A stretch of 21,255 nt of DNA, from NCBI GenBank assembly GCA_905200905.1, contig CAJKMA010000048.1, positions 1-21,255 on the forward strand, read 5' to 3'. The notes beneath the pieces were generated by a model. The model was not told the origin of the DNA and did not search any database. It worked only from the letters and a program-made list of their open reading frames with translations. Of this stretch, positions 14,068 through 21,255 are shown in pieces. Within the stretch, counting starts at the first letter, position 1, and the number at the start of each line of letters is the position of its first letter. The position numbers and the translations under genes were made by a program. This DNA is from an uncultured Bacillota bacterium. GTDB taxonomy: Bacteria; Bacillota; Clostridia; Lachnospirales; Lachnospiraceae.

Positions 14068-14580
14068 ATGAGCAATTATATGCATCAGGAACTGGCATTT
14101 TTTTGCCGGGCCTTCCTAAGTGGAGTGATTCTTACAGTTTCTTATGACATCCTTCGCATTTTCCGCAATGTGAAGGAGCATACAGTGGTTTTTATGGGAA
14201 TAGAAGATTTTTTGTATTGGTGTATGGCAGGAATATTTCTGTTTTCTATGATTTATGGGGAAAATGATGGAGTGATTCGGGTCTATACACTATGTTCTGC
14301 AGGGATGGGAGCGCTGGTATACCATAAAGGAATGAGCAGCCTTGTGGTAAGGGGAAGCACTTGGGGACTAATGCAACTTGGAAAGTTTTTGGCCTTTCCA
14401 GTAAGACTCATAAGAAACTGGAGAAAAAGGTTGAAATTTCAACGGGATAGAGTTAAAATTTTTCTATATGAACAAAAGTCTATACAAACAATAAGAGAGC
14501 GTATCTATGAAAAAAATGGGAAGCAGAAATATAAGAAAAACAAAGAAAAAGACAGCTGCAAGGGCAAAAAAGCAAAATAG
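14068..14580 (+). CDS. yabQ: Spore cortex biosynthesis protein YabQ
   Basis: A 170-residue membrane protein of the YabQ family, required for spore cortex formation. Hydrophobic segments lie at about 8-26 (FFCRAFLSGVILTVSYDILR), 41-62 (IEDFLYWCMAGIFLFSMIYG) and 68-85. They are followed by a highly basic C-terminal tail (RNWRKRLKFQRDRVKI and a Lys-rich end). The family phrase SYDILRIFR is clear. There is almost no Shine-Dalgarno before 14068; the start sits 2 bp after the yabP stop, so coupling is likely. The last 74 bases overlap divIC in another frame, and the overlap encodes the Lys-rich ends of both proteins. Confidence 0.9.
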   Translation: MSNYMHQELAFFCRAFLSGVILTVSYDILRIFRNVKEHTVVFMGIEDFLYWCMAGIFLFSMIYGENDGVIRVYTLCSAGMGALVYHKGMSSLVVRGSTWGLMQLGKFLAFPVRLIRNWRKRLKFQRDRVKIFLYEQKSIQTIRERIYEKNGKQKYKKNKEKDSCKGKKAK

Positions 14581-14845
14581 AATGGCAATGCTGGGAATAA
14601 CCTTTGTAGTGGGTGTTTTATTTATCGGAATGATGACAAAAGGAATGGAGCTTCAAGAGCAGCTAAGCAGTTATAACAGTAAACTGGAGAAGTTAGATGA
14701 GCAGTTAGAGGAAGAAACACAGCGTACCCAGGAAATTGATGACCTGAAGGATTATATGAAAACAGATGAATATGCAGAGCAGGTTGCCAGAGAAAAGCTG
14801 GGCCTGGTAAAAGGAAACGAAATCATTTTCAAGGCAGAGGAATAA
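14507..14845 (+). CDS. divIC: Septum formation initiator DivIC/FtsB
   Basis: A 112-residue bitopic division protein. A short Lys/Arg-rich cytosolic tail (1-26) precedes a membrane helix (about 27-45, MLGITFVVGVLFIGMMT). A leucine-patterned coiled coil (about 48-85) and the conserved C-terminal box YAEQVAREKLGLVKGNEIIF follow. With FtsL and DivIB it regulates septal wall synthesis. ATG 14507 lies 74 bases inside yabQ; ATG 14582 in the same frame would remove the basic tail and is less likely. The B. subtilis neighbours yabQ and spoIIE flank it here too, although yabR, present between them in Bacillus, is missing. Confidence 0.9.
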   Translation: MKKMGSRNIRKTKKKTAARAKKQNRMAMLGITFVVGVLFIGMMTKGMELQEQLSSYNSKLEKLDEQLEEETQRTQEIDDLKDYMKTDEYAEQVAREKLGLVKGNEIIFKAEE

Positions 14846-14861
14846 GGAAGAAATTTGCAGA

Positions 14862-14930
14862 TTTTGTCTGAAAGTTTTTCAAATCAGGGTACTGTTTTTG
14901 ACAAAGTTTAAAGAAAAAAGCATCTATAAT
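14862..14930 (+). promoter_or_regulatory. Spo0A-type promoter of spoIIE (21-bp spacer)
   Basis: TTGACA (14898-14903) and TATAAT (14925-14930) are both perfect but 21 bp apart, the unusual spacing known for Spo0A-activated sigma-A promoters such as Bacillus spoIIE. TTTGACAAA over the -35 reads TTTGTCAAA on the other strand, one base off the 0A box TTTGTCGAA. TTTTGTCTGAAA at 14862-14873 is a second imperfect box. The start is near 14937. Confidence 0.7.
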
Positions 14931-14970
14931 AAATCCTTGATAGCGGTTGCTTATTCAGGGAGGGAACAAG

Positions 14971-16458
14971 ATGCAGGAATGGATCATTGCCATGCTCGTA
15001 ATCAGCGTTCTGCTCATATTACGTGACATGGCAAAAACTATTTTTTCAGAAATGAAAAAAAGTGCAGCAGCTTTGGCTTATGATCAGTATCCACAAAAAG
15101 AGAAAATGCAGCGCTATGCGGAATCCTTCCAGAAACTGGCAAATAGCTTTTATGAGACGCCATATAGGAAGGAGTACCTTTCCAGCCAGGAACTGGAATT
15201 CATGGTGGAGGAGGTGCAGCAGGAGCTGTGCCGTAGATGTCACTTGAATCAGGTCTGTTGGAAACAGCATTCCATCCAGTCCTATCAGAGAATCTATGAC
15301 CTTTTGCGGATTATGGAAGAGCAGGATGAAGAGGCACTTCGCAAGGCTAGAGCGGATTTGACAGGAATCTGTGTGAACCAGGGAAAGTTGATGCAGGAAT
15401 TACAAAGGTTGATGGAAAGAGAACGACAGAATTTAATCTGGAATAACAAACTTTTGGAAAACAGAATGGCAGTTGCAGAGCAGCTGCAAGAAGTAGCGCA
15501 GCTGATGAAAACTTTATCCAGGGATTTGTTTGATTTCGTGGAAGTGGACAGGCAATTTCGGGAAGAAGTGGAAAAAGCTTTAAAAAAGAAACAGATTCAG
15601 GTAGGAAATCTCTGGGTGTTAGAGCAGCCGGATGGCAGAATCCGATATTATGCAGAACTTCGTACTACAGGAGGGGGATGTATTTCTGCAACAGAAGCAG
15701 CCCAGGTGCTTTCCAAATTCAGCGGAACGCGGATGATACCTAAGATAGAAGGAAAAACCTTAATAGGAAAAGAGTATTCTCTTATGGGCTTTGGCGAAGC
15801 TGTGAATTTTAAGATGCTTTATGGAGCAGCCAAGATGACGAAGGATAAAGAAACCATCTCGGGGGATAATTACACCTGTACCACAGAAGAGAATGGTCAG
15901 TTTTTTATGTGTCTTTCAGATGGTATGGGTTCTGGACTGGAAGCCTGTAAGGAAAGCGAGAGTATTGTAGATACCCTGGAGCAGTTGGTGGAAGCAGGGT
16001 TTTCGGGAGAGACAGCAGCCAGAATGGTAAATTCTGTACTGAACTTGAGAAATCGGAATGGAAGATTTTCTACTGTGGATATTTCTATGGTGGATTTATA
16101 TTCTGGTGTATGCCATTTTTTAAAGGCAGGAGCAGCCACAACTTTTATTAAACGTGACCATTGGGTAGAGGCTATTTCTTCTACTAGTCTGGCGCTTGGG
16201 TTAGTACAGCAGGCGGATTTCCAGACAGCGGCAAAAAAACTGTATGAGGGAGATTTCCTGATTATGGTGACAGATGGTGTGTTGGATGCATTGCCGTCAG
16301 AGTGTGCAGAAGAAACCATGAAGGAAATTATTTTACAGACCAATGTTAGTGCTGCTCAGGAGCTTGGCAGGGGGATTCTGGAACGTGTACTGACCTACAG
16401 TGGTTATAAGGCAGAAGATGATATGACAATTCTTACAGCAGGACTTTGGAGGAATTAA
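14971..16458 (+). CDS. spoIIE: Stage II sporulation protein E, short form
   Basis: A 495-residue PP2C-type phosphatase that, by homology, dephosphorylates SpoIIAA to release sigma-F in the forespore. The phosphatase domain covers about 285-495: S297-G-D299-N, LSD317-GMGSG, ISMVDLYSG, MVTDGVLDAL and AEDDMTIL, with the metal-binding Asp residues present. The middle region (about 60-280) is SpoIIE-like and has a cysteine cluster C87-x2-C90-x5-C96-W. Bacillus SpoIIE is about 827 residues with ten membrane helices; here only one helix (about 4-19) remains. Its place between divIC and tilS and its Spo0A-type promoter support true SpoIIE. ATG 14971 follows GGGAGGGAAC; TTG 14947 in frame has no such site. 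Confidence 0.88.
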   Translation: MQEWIIAMLVISVLLILRDMAKTIFSEMKKSAAALAYDQYPQKEKMQRYAESFQKLANSFYETPYRKEYLSSQELEFMVEEVQQELCRRCHLNQVCWKQHSIQSYQRIYDLLRIMEEQDEEALRKARADLTGICVNQGKLMQELQRLMERERQNLIWNNKLLENRMAVAEQLQEVAQLMKTLSRDLFDFVEVDRQFREEVEKALKKKQIQVGNLWVLEQPDGRIRYYAELRTTGGGCISATEAAQVLSKFSGTRMIPKIEGKTLIGKEYSLMGFGEAVNFKMLYGAAKMTKDKETISGDNYTCTTEENGQFFMCLSDGMGSGLEACKESESIVDTLEQLVEAGFSGETAARMVNSVLNLRNRNGRFSTVDISMVDLYSGVCHFLKAGAATTFIKRDHWVEAISSTSLALGLVQQADFQTAAKKLYEGDFLIMVTDGVLDALPSECAEETMKEIILQTNVSAAQELGRGILERVLTYSGYKAEDDMTILTAGLWRN

Positions 16459-16467
16459 AACAGAGAG

Positions 16468-17823
16468 ATGAATATAGAAGAAAGAGTATTTTCCTATATA
16501 GAAAAATACAATATGATAGAAGCGGGCAGCCAGGTCATTGTCGGAATTTCCGGCGGTGGAGATTCGGTATGCCTGTTGTTTTTGTTAAGCAAATACCAGA
16601 AAAGAAGGCCTTTTCATCTGCTGGGGATCCATGTCAATCATGGAATTCGGGGACAGGAGGCTCTAAGAGACCAGGAATATGCCAAGAAGCTGTGCGAAAG
16701 GCTTGGCGTGCCTTTTACGGTATATACATATTCTGTACCTGCCATTGCCCAGCAGGAAAAACGCTCTTTGGAGGAAGCTGGAAGAATGGTAAGGCGCAGG
16801 GCATTTGAAGAAAAAGCAGCCAGTCTTGGGAAAAAGGCAGTGATTGCCCTTGCTCATCATGAAAATGACAATGCAGAGACGGTTTTGCATAATCTTATCC
16901 GAGGAACAAAAGCTGCTGGGATGGGAGGAATACGACCGATTCAGGAAATTGGAGAAGGAGTTGCATATATCCGTCCCTTATTAAAGGTAACCAGAGAAGA
17001 AATTGAAACATACTTAAGACAACAGAAAATACCTTGGATGATAGACAGTACAAATCAAGAGCTGGAATACACCAGAAATCGAATCCGTCATAGAATTATT
17101 CCAGAAATGGAAAAAATTAATCCCAAAGCAGTGAGTCATATTGCTCAGGCAGCAGATACCTTTCAGGCTATTGAGGAATATCTTACCGGACAGGCGGATA
17201 TGTTGTATAGAGAATATGTGGAACAAAGAGAAAACGGATACTGGATACGAAAAGAGTTGTTTTTAGAAAAAGAACTTATGCAGTCTTATGTTATTCGCAT
17301 GGTATTGGAGCAGGCAGCAGATAAGAAGCAGGATTTAACAGCATTTCATGTGGAGAGTATCTTATCCCTTGGAAAAGGGCGTACAGGAGCCTCAGTGTCT
17401 CTTCCAGGAGGTGTTCTGGCAAGTCAGGTGTATGGAGACCTTTATGTTCGGCTTCCGGATTCAGGGGAAGCACCTTTAAAGGAGTTGGAACTTGAGATTT
17501 TTCCATGGGAAAACCAGCAAATTCTTGAAAAAACATATACGAAATGGTTTGATTATGATAAAATAAAAAGTAGTCTTGAAATTCGGCATAGAAAGCCAGG
17601 AGATTTCCTTACCATAACAGATACGGGAGGAAGGAAAAAAATAAAGGACTATTTCATTGACTGTAAAATTCCAAGAGAAGAGCGGGAGAAATTAACGCTC
17701 TTGGCTGAGGGAAGCCATATCCTGTGGGTTGTTGGCTATCGGATTAGCCAGTATTATAAAGTAACCAGTCAGACAAAAACAGTGTTAAAAGTACATGTTA
17801 AAGGAGTAGACAAAGATGAGTGA
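16468..17823 (+). CDS. tilS: tRNA(Ile)-lysidine synthase TilS
   Basis: A 451-residue N-type ATP pyrophosphatase that makes lysidine at C34 of tRNA-Ile(CAU), changing decoding from AUG to AUA. The PP-loop is S28-G-G-G-D-S33. The conserved HVNHGIRG and LAHHENDNAETVLHNLIRGT follow, and the C-terminal TilS domain contains IRHRKPGDFL and KIKDYFID. It starts 9 bp after spoIIE; the ribosome binding site is weak (GGAGG is 15 bases away), suggesting coupling. It overlaps hpt by 8 bases. The tilS-hpt-ftsH order is conserved across Firmicutes. Confidence 0.95.
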   Translation: MNIEERVFSYIEKYNMIEAGSQVIVGISGGGDSVCLLFLLSKYQKRRPFHLLGIHVNHGIRGQEALRDQEYAKKLCERLGVPFTVYTYSVPAIAQQEKRSLEEAGRMVRRRAFEEKAASLGKKAVIALAHHENDNAETVLHNLIRGTKAAGMGGIRPIQEIGEGVAYIRPLLKVTREEIETYLRQQKIPWMIDSTNQELEYTRNRIRHRIIPEMEKINPKAVSHIAQAADTFQAIEEYLTGQADMLYREYVEQRENGYWIRKELFLEKELMQSYVIRMVLEQAADKKQDLTAFHVESILSLGKGRTGASVSLPGGVLASQVYGDLYVRLPDSGEAPLKELELEIFPWENQQILEKTYTKWFDYDKIKSSLEIRHRKPGDFLTITDTGGRKKIKDYFIDCKIPREEREKLTLLAEGSHILWVVGYRISQYYKVTSQTKTVLKVHVKGVDKDE

Positions 17824-18337
17824 AAAAATTCGCCAGTTATTAAGTGAAGAAGCAGTAGATCAGAGAATCCGTGAAATCGGAGAACAGATTAGCAAGGATT
17901 ATGAAGGAAAAAGTGTTCATTTAATTTGCGTATTGAAGGGCGGAGTTTTCTTTACCTGTGAATTGGCAAAGCGAATTTCTGTTCCAGTTAGTATGGATTT
18001 TATGTCTGTTTCCAGTTATGGAGATGATACCAGCTCTAGCGGTGTTGTCCGCATTGTGAAAGATTTGGATGAGACCATTGAGGGCAAAGATGTCCTGATT
18101 GTAGAGGATATTATTGATTCTGGAAGAACTCTCAGTTATTTGCTGGAGATTTTGAAACAGAGAAAGCCAAATAGTATGCGTCTGTGCACCCTTCTTGACA
18201 AACCGGAAAGAAGAGTCAAGGATGTGAAGGTAGATTATGTATGTTTTAATATCCCGGATGAGTTTGTAGTGGGCTATGGGCTGGATTATGCCCAGAAATA
18301 TAGAAATCTTCCATACATAGGTGTGGTAGAACTTTAA
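17816..18337 (+). CDS. hpt: Hypoxanthine phosphoribosyltransferase
   Basis: A 173-residue purine salvage enzyme converting hypoxanthine (and guanine) with PRPP to IMP (GMP). The PRPP loop is VLIVEDIIDSGRTL (93-106) with E97 and D98. The flexible loop MSVSSYGDDTSSSG and the C-terminal base site FVVGYGLDYAQKYRNLPYIG are typical. The ATG lies inside the end of tilS (8-base overlap). In Bacillus, HprT also interacts with the TilS/FtsH promoter region, so the cluster is functionally linked. Confidence 0.96.
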   Translation: MSEKIRQLLSEEAVDQRIREIGEQISKDYEGKSVHLICVLKGGVFFTCELAKRISVPVSMDFMSVSSYGDDTSSSGVVRIVKDLDETIEGKDVLIVEDIIDSGRTLSYLLEILKQRKPNSMRLCTLLDKPERRVKDVKVDYVCFNIPDEFVVGYGLDYAQKYRNLPYIGVVEL

Positions 18338-18363
18338 GAATTCCGGAAAGGAGAAAGAAAGAA

Positions 18364-20172
18364 GTGAATAGACAGGCAAGAAGCTGGCTGCCTACGGTTT
18401 TGTTGTTTGTGGGAGTTTTATTCATTGTAAGTATAGTAATGAAACAGGCTTCCGGAAAAACAGATTTTACAGAGCAGGATTTTGAGCAGGCACTTTCCAA
18501 GAAGCAGGTAATTGAGATACACATTCAACCCAATAGGGAAGTTCCGACAGGAAAGGTCATTGTTAAAACAAAGGATGGAAGAGATAAGAGTTTCTATTCC
18601 CTGGATGTAAAGGAAGTTCAGGAAATGGTAGAGAAGGCTGGAATTTCCCGTGTTTATGTGGGAGAAGTACCAAGAGATAATCTCTTTATGTCTTCTATTT
18701 TGCCGTTGCTGATTACCGGAGGCATGATTATTTTTGTGATTACAATGATGAATCGCCAGATGTCTGGAGGCGGAAACAACAAAATGATGAATTTTGGAAA
18801 AAGCCGCGCAAAGATGTCTACCGATGCTGATAAAAAAGTAACTTTTAAGGATGTGGCAGGACTTCAGGAAGAAAAAGAAGAATTAGAGGAAATCGTGGAT
18901 TTCTTAAAAAATCCTCAGAAATATACTAAGGTAGGTGCCAGAATTCCCAAAGGTGTTCTTTTGGTAGGACCTCCGGGTACTGGTAAAACTTTGTTGGCTA
19001 AAGCGGTAGCAGGAGAAGCCGGAGTACCATTTTTCTCTATTTCCGGTTCTGATTTCGTAGAAATGTTTGTTGGTGTGGGTGCTTCCAGAGTAAGAGATTT
19101 ATTTGAAGAAGCTAAAAAGAATGCACCTTGTATTGTATTTATTGATGAAATTGATGCTGTGGCCAGACGAAGAGGTACTGGTATGGGAGGCGGACATGAT
19201 GAGAGAGAGCAGACTTTGAACCAGCTTCTGGTAGAAATGGATGGTTTTGGTGTCAATGAAGGGATTATTGTTATGTCTGCCACAAACCGAGTGGATATTT
19301 TAGATCCTGCAATTCTTAGACCAGGACGTTTTGACCGAAAGGTTGGTGTTGGAAAGCCAGATGTTCAGGGAAGAGAAGAAATTCTGAAGGTTCATGCAGC
19401 GAAAAAGCCTCTGGGTGAAGATGTAGATTTAAAAGAATTAGCAAGAACTACCGCAGGCTATACAGGAGCAGATTTGGAAAATCTGATGAACGAAGCAGCC
19501 ATTCTTACTGCAAAGGATGGCAGATACTTTATCAATCAGGGTGATGTTCGTCAGGCTTTTATTAAAACAGGAATTGGTGCAGAAAAGAAGAGCCGTGTGA
19601 TTTCTGATGAAGAGAAGAGAATCACAGCGTATCATGAGGCAGGTCATGCTATTTTGTTCCATGTGCTTCCTAAAATGGAAGCTGTGCATACCATTTCCAT
19701 TATTCCCACAGGAATGGGGGCTGCCGGCTATACCATGCCTTTGCCTAAGAAAGATGAAATGTTTAATAGTAAAGAAAAGATGCGGGAGCATATTGTGGTA
19801 TCATTAGGCGGTCGTGCAGCAGAGGAAATGATTTTTAAAGATGTTACAACTGGAGCATCTCAGGACATTAAACAGGCGACACAAATGGCAAGAGCTATGG
19901 TAACACAGTATGGTATGTCAGAAAAAGTAGGAATGATTCATTATGGTAGTGATGATGATGAAGTTTTTATTGGGAGAGATTTGGCTCATACCAGAAATTA
20001 TGCAGAACAGACAGCAGCTCTTATTGATGCAGAAGTAAAGAAGTTGATTGATGAGGCTTATGAGGAAGCGAAGAGTATTATTGGTCAGCATGAAGATGTA
20101 CTTCATAAATGTGCAGATTTGCTTTTGGAAAAAGAAAAAATTGGTCAGGAAGAGTTTGAAGCTTTGTTTTAG
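18364..20172 (+). CDS. ftsH: ATP-dependent zinc metalloprotease FtsH
   Basis: A 602-residue membrane AAA+ protease that degrades misplaced membrane and short-lived regulatory proteins, and in Bacillus is needed for sporulation onset. Membrane helices at about 9-26 and 107-127 flank an outside domain. Walker A is GPPGTGKT (202-209), Walker B is FIDEID (ends at D264), and the second region of homology with arginine fingers is RPGRFDR. The zinc site is H424-E425-A-G-H428 with D501 in ASQDIKQ. The length is slightly under the usual 610-650, lacking a long C-terminal tail. The start is GTG 18364; AAAGGAG lies about 11 bases before it. It is the last gene of the cluster. Confidence 0.97.
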   Translation: MNRQARSWLPTVLLFVGVLFIVSIVMKQASGKTDFTEQDFEQALSKKQVIEIHIQPNREVPTGKVIVKTKDGRDKSFYSLDVKEVQEMVEKAGISRVYVGEVPRDNLFMSSILPLLITGGMIIFVITMMNRQMSGGGNNKMMNFGKSRAKMSTDADKKVTFKDVAGLQEEKEELEEIVDFLKNPQKYTKVGARIPKGVLLVGPPGTGKTLLAKAVAGEAGVPFFSISGSDFVEMFVGVGASRVRDLFEEAKKNAPCIVFIDEIDAVARRRGTGMGGGHDEREQTLNQLLVEMDGFGVNEGIIVMSATNRVDILDPAILRPGRFDRKVGVGKPDVQGREEILKVHAAKKPLGEDVDLKELARTTAGYTGADLENLMNEAAILTAKDGRYFINQGDVRQAFIKTGIGAEKKSRVISDEEKRITAYHEAGHAILFHVLPKMEAVHTISIIPTGMGAAGYTMPLPKKDEMFNSKEKMREHIVVSLGGRAAEEMIFKDVTTGASQDIKQATQMARAMVTQYGMSEKVGMIHYGSDDDEVFIGRDLAHTRNYAEQTAALIDAEVKKLIDEAYEEAKSIIGQHEDVLHKCADLLLEKEKIGQEEFEALF

Positions 20173-20369
20173 ACAGATTTTATGCAGAATTATGGAGGTT
20201 GTTAGGGAAAGTAAGAACCAGGTATGTAAAAAATACTCAAAAAAATCTTCGAAAAAAAAGCAAGATTGTGCAGACTTTTTCGGGGGCTCATGGTATTATA
20301 ATAACTGTAAAAACCCCCCAATACATTATATAGTTTTTGCTACACCCCATAAGAAGAAATACCTTCTCC

Positions 20370-20399
20370 AAAAACGCCAATCGAAAGATTGGCGTTTTT
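20370..20399. terminator. Perfect 13-bp GAAA-loop terminator
   Basis: AAAAACGCCAATC (20370-20382) and GATTGGCGTTTTT (20387-20399) are perfect complements around a GAAA tetraloop, with T5 on one side and A5 on the other. It can work in both directions and ends the tilS-hpt-ftsH unit. Confidence 0.93.
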
Positions 20400-20401
20400 A
20401 C

Positions 20402-20430
20402 TTGCATAACATATGGGTGTAGGATAAAAT
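20402..20430 (+). promoter_or_regulatory. Promoter of amylase-like gene
   Basis: TTGCAT (20402-20407), a 17-bp spacer, then TAAAAT (20425-20430). The start near 20437 would place the AAAGGAGG site almost at the 5' end of the mRNA, which is unusually short, so the assignment is tentative. Confidence 0.45.
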
Positions 20431-20451
20431 AAGAGTAAAGGAGGATGCAAT

Positions 20452-21225
20452 ATGAATTACGAAAACCTAGTGGATGCTAGAAAAGTTCAGGAATATGTGG
20501 CGAATATGCGTCCGAACTTTAACAAACGTGCGGTATTTAGTGATGAAACAGAAAATTATAGAACACCAGTAGAACCACAACCAGGCGATACGGTGAGTAT
20601 CCGGATTCGTACTAAGAAAAATAATGTGGACTTTGTATATCTCATATGTGGAGAAGAAAAAAAGCAGATGAATCTTATCGAATCTAAGGATGGGTTTGAT
20701 TATTATGGAATTACTATCCGAATAGGAACAGAAACGATTCATTATTATTTTGAAATTATTTCGGGAAGGATTCATTGTTTTTATAATAAGAGCGGTGTAA
20801 CCAGAGAAGTAGATGAACATTATTCCTTTGGCATTGTGCCGGGCTTTCAGACCCCGGATTGGGCGAAGGGAGCTGTGATGTACCAGATTTTTGTAGACCG
20901 TTTTTGTAATGGAGACCAGCAGAATGATGTGGTCACGGGAGAATATTGTTATATTGATGAAAAAGTAAAAAAGGTAGAGGATTGGAATCGTCCTCCCCAG
21001 GCCATGGATGTGCGGGATTTTTATGGTGGAGATTTGCAGGGGGTTTGGGATAAGTTAGACTATCTTCAGGATTTAGGCGTGGAAGTGATCTATTTTAATC
21101 CTGTTTTTGTTTCCCCTTCCAACCATAAATATGATTGTCAGGATTATGATTATATTGATCCTCATTATGGGAAAATTGTAGTGGATGGAGGAGAAACGCT
21201 GCAGGATTGGGATAAGGAGAATTGA
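20452..21225 (+). pseudogene. Truncated GH13 alpha-amylase/neopullulanase-like gene
   Basis: A 257-residue 5' part of a GH13 glucan hydrolase (cyclomaltodextrinase/neopullulanase-like). Residues about 30-135 are an N-terminal beta domain. The barrel begins at M143 with YQIFVDRFCNGD and reaches FYGGDLQGVWDKLDYLQDLG, VIYFNPVF and KYDCQDYDYIDPHYG. The catalytic regions (DxxxNH, the nucleophile Asp, the Glu acid) should come later but are absent: a TGA ends the frame at 21223-21225 within a conserved stretch. The start and ribosome binding site (AAAGGAGG) are intact. The cause may be an insertion, a deletion or an assembly edge, since only 30 bases remain in the window. The N-terminal family assignment is sure; loss of activity is inferred. 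Confidence 0.75.
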
Positions 21226-21255
21226 GCCGTCCCCGTCAGCATAGACACCTAAAAC

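Larger units (their letters stand above)
20173..20451. other. Intergenic region between ftsH and amylase gene
   Basis: A 279-bp A-rich spacer without a credible gene. It holds TGG-TATTAT (20291-20299) with TATAAT at 20297-20302 as a possible start signal with no good -35, an AATCTT/AAGATT inverted repeat (20244-20249/20262-20267), a strong terminator at 20370-20399 and the promoter for the next gene. Confidence 0.6.

Noticed and set aside
15897..16343. 148-codon minus-strand frame
   Set aside because: It is antisense to the SpoIIE phosphatase domain, which has intact motifs; no ribosome binding site or family resemblance.
20048..20422. 124-codon frame running from inside ftsH through the spacer
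   Set aside because: It overlaps ftsH in another frame, crosses the strong terminator at 20370-20399, and its translation is Lys-rich noise.
1..21255. CRISPR array, tRNA or rRNA gene, prophage, integrase or toxin-antitoxin pair
   Set aside because: I looked for regularly spaced repeats, tRNA arms, transposase or integrase motifs and small paired genes and saw none; the gene content is mainly core chromosomal.

Overview
The window looks like a chromosomal segment from an endospore-forming Firmicute of the Lachnospiraceae type (Blautia/Ruminococcus-like). This is inferred from the low-to-moderate GC content, purine-rich coding strands, strong AGGAGG-type ribosome binding sites, TTG/GTG starts, a T-box leader, sporulation genes (yabP, yabQ, spoIIE, cotS-like, cwlD) and an archaeal-type prolyl-tRNA synthetase. 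All 21 protein genes are on the + strand. No rRNA or tRNA gene, CRISPR array or complete mobile element was recognised.

Layout. Positions 1-423 hold no convincing gene but contain a good promoter and several inverted repeats. A small unknown gene (424-681) follows. Next come a membrane-anchored SH3/GH18 protein and a DivIVA-like coiled-coil protein (777-3327), ended by a terminator. Then cwlD (cortex amidase), tsaC/sua5 (tRNA t6A), rpiB, upp and a dCMP deaminase (3437-6856) run closely spaced to a terminator that overlaps the last stop codon. A strong promoter and a proline T-box leader (about 6910-7184) control proS, followed by cca and a CotS-family kinase-like gene (to 11120). pgcA (11214-12947) and hup (13100-13375) each have their own sigma-A promoter, and hup ends in a hairpin terminator.

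From 13463 to 20172 the order rqcP-yabP-yabQ-divIC-spoIIE-tilS-hpt-ftsH reproduces the well-known Bacillus subtilis yabO-to-ftsH neighbourhood. It joins ribosome quality control, cortex formation, septum assembly, sigma-F activation, tRNA-Ile modification, purine salvage and membrane proteolysis. A perfect 13-bp hairpin terminator (20370-20399) separates it from a GH13 amylase-like gene that stops after 257 codons, before any catalytic residue, close to the window end.

The most interesting signals are regulatory. A sigma-E-like promoter for yabPQ lies inside a 13-bp inverted repeat whose 3' arm is the yabP ribosome binding site, so read-through mRNA should be locked and sigma-E mRNA open. A 21-bp-spaced promoter of the Spo0A-activated type precedes spoIIE. 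SpoIIE itself lacks the large polytopic membrane domain. All function calls come from reading motifs and gene order; no database search was run.
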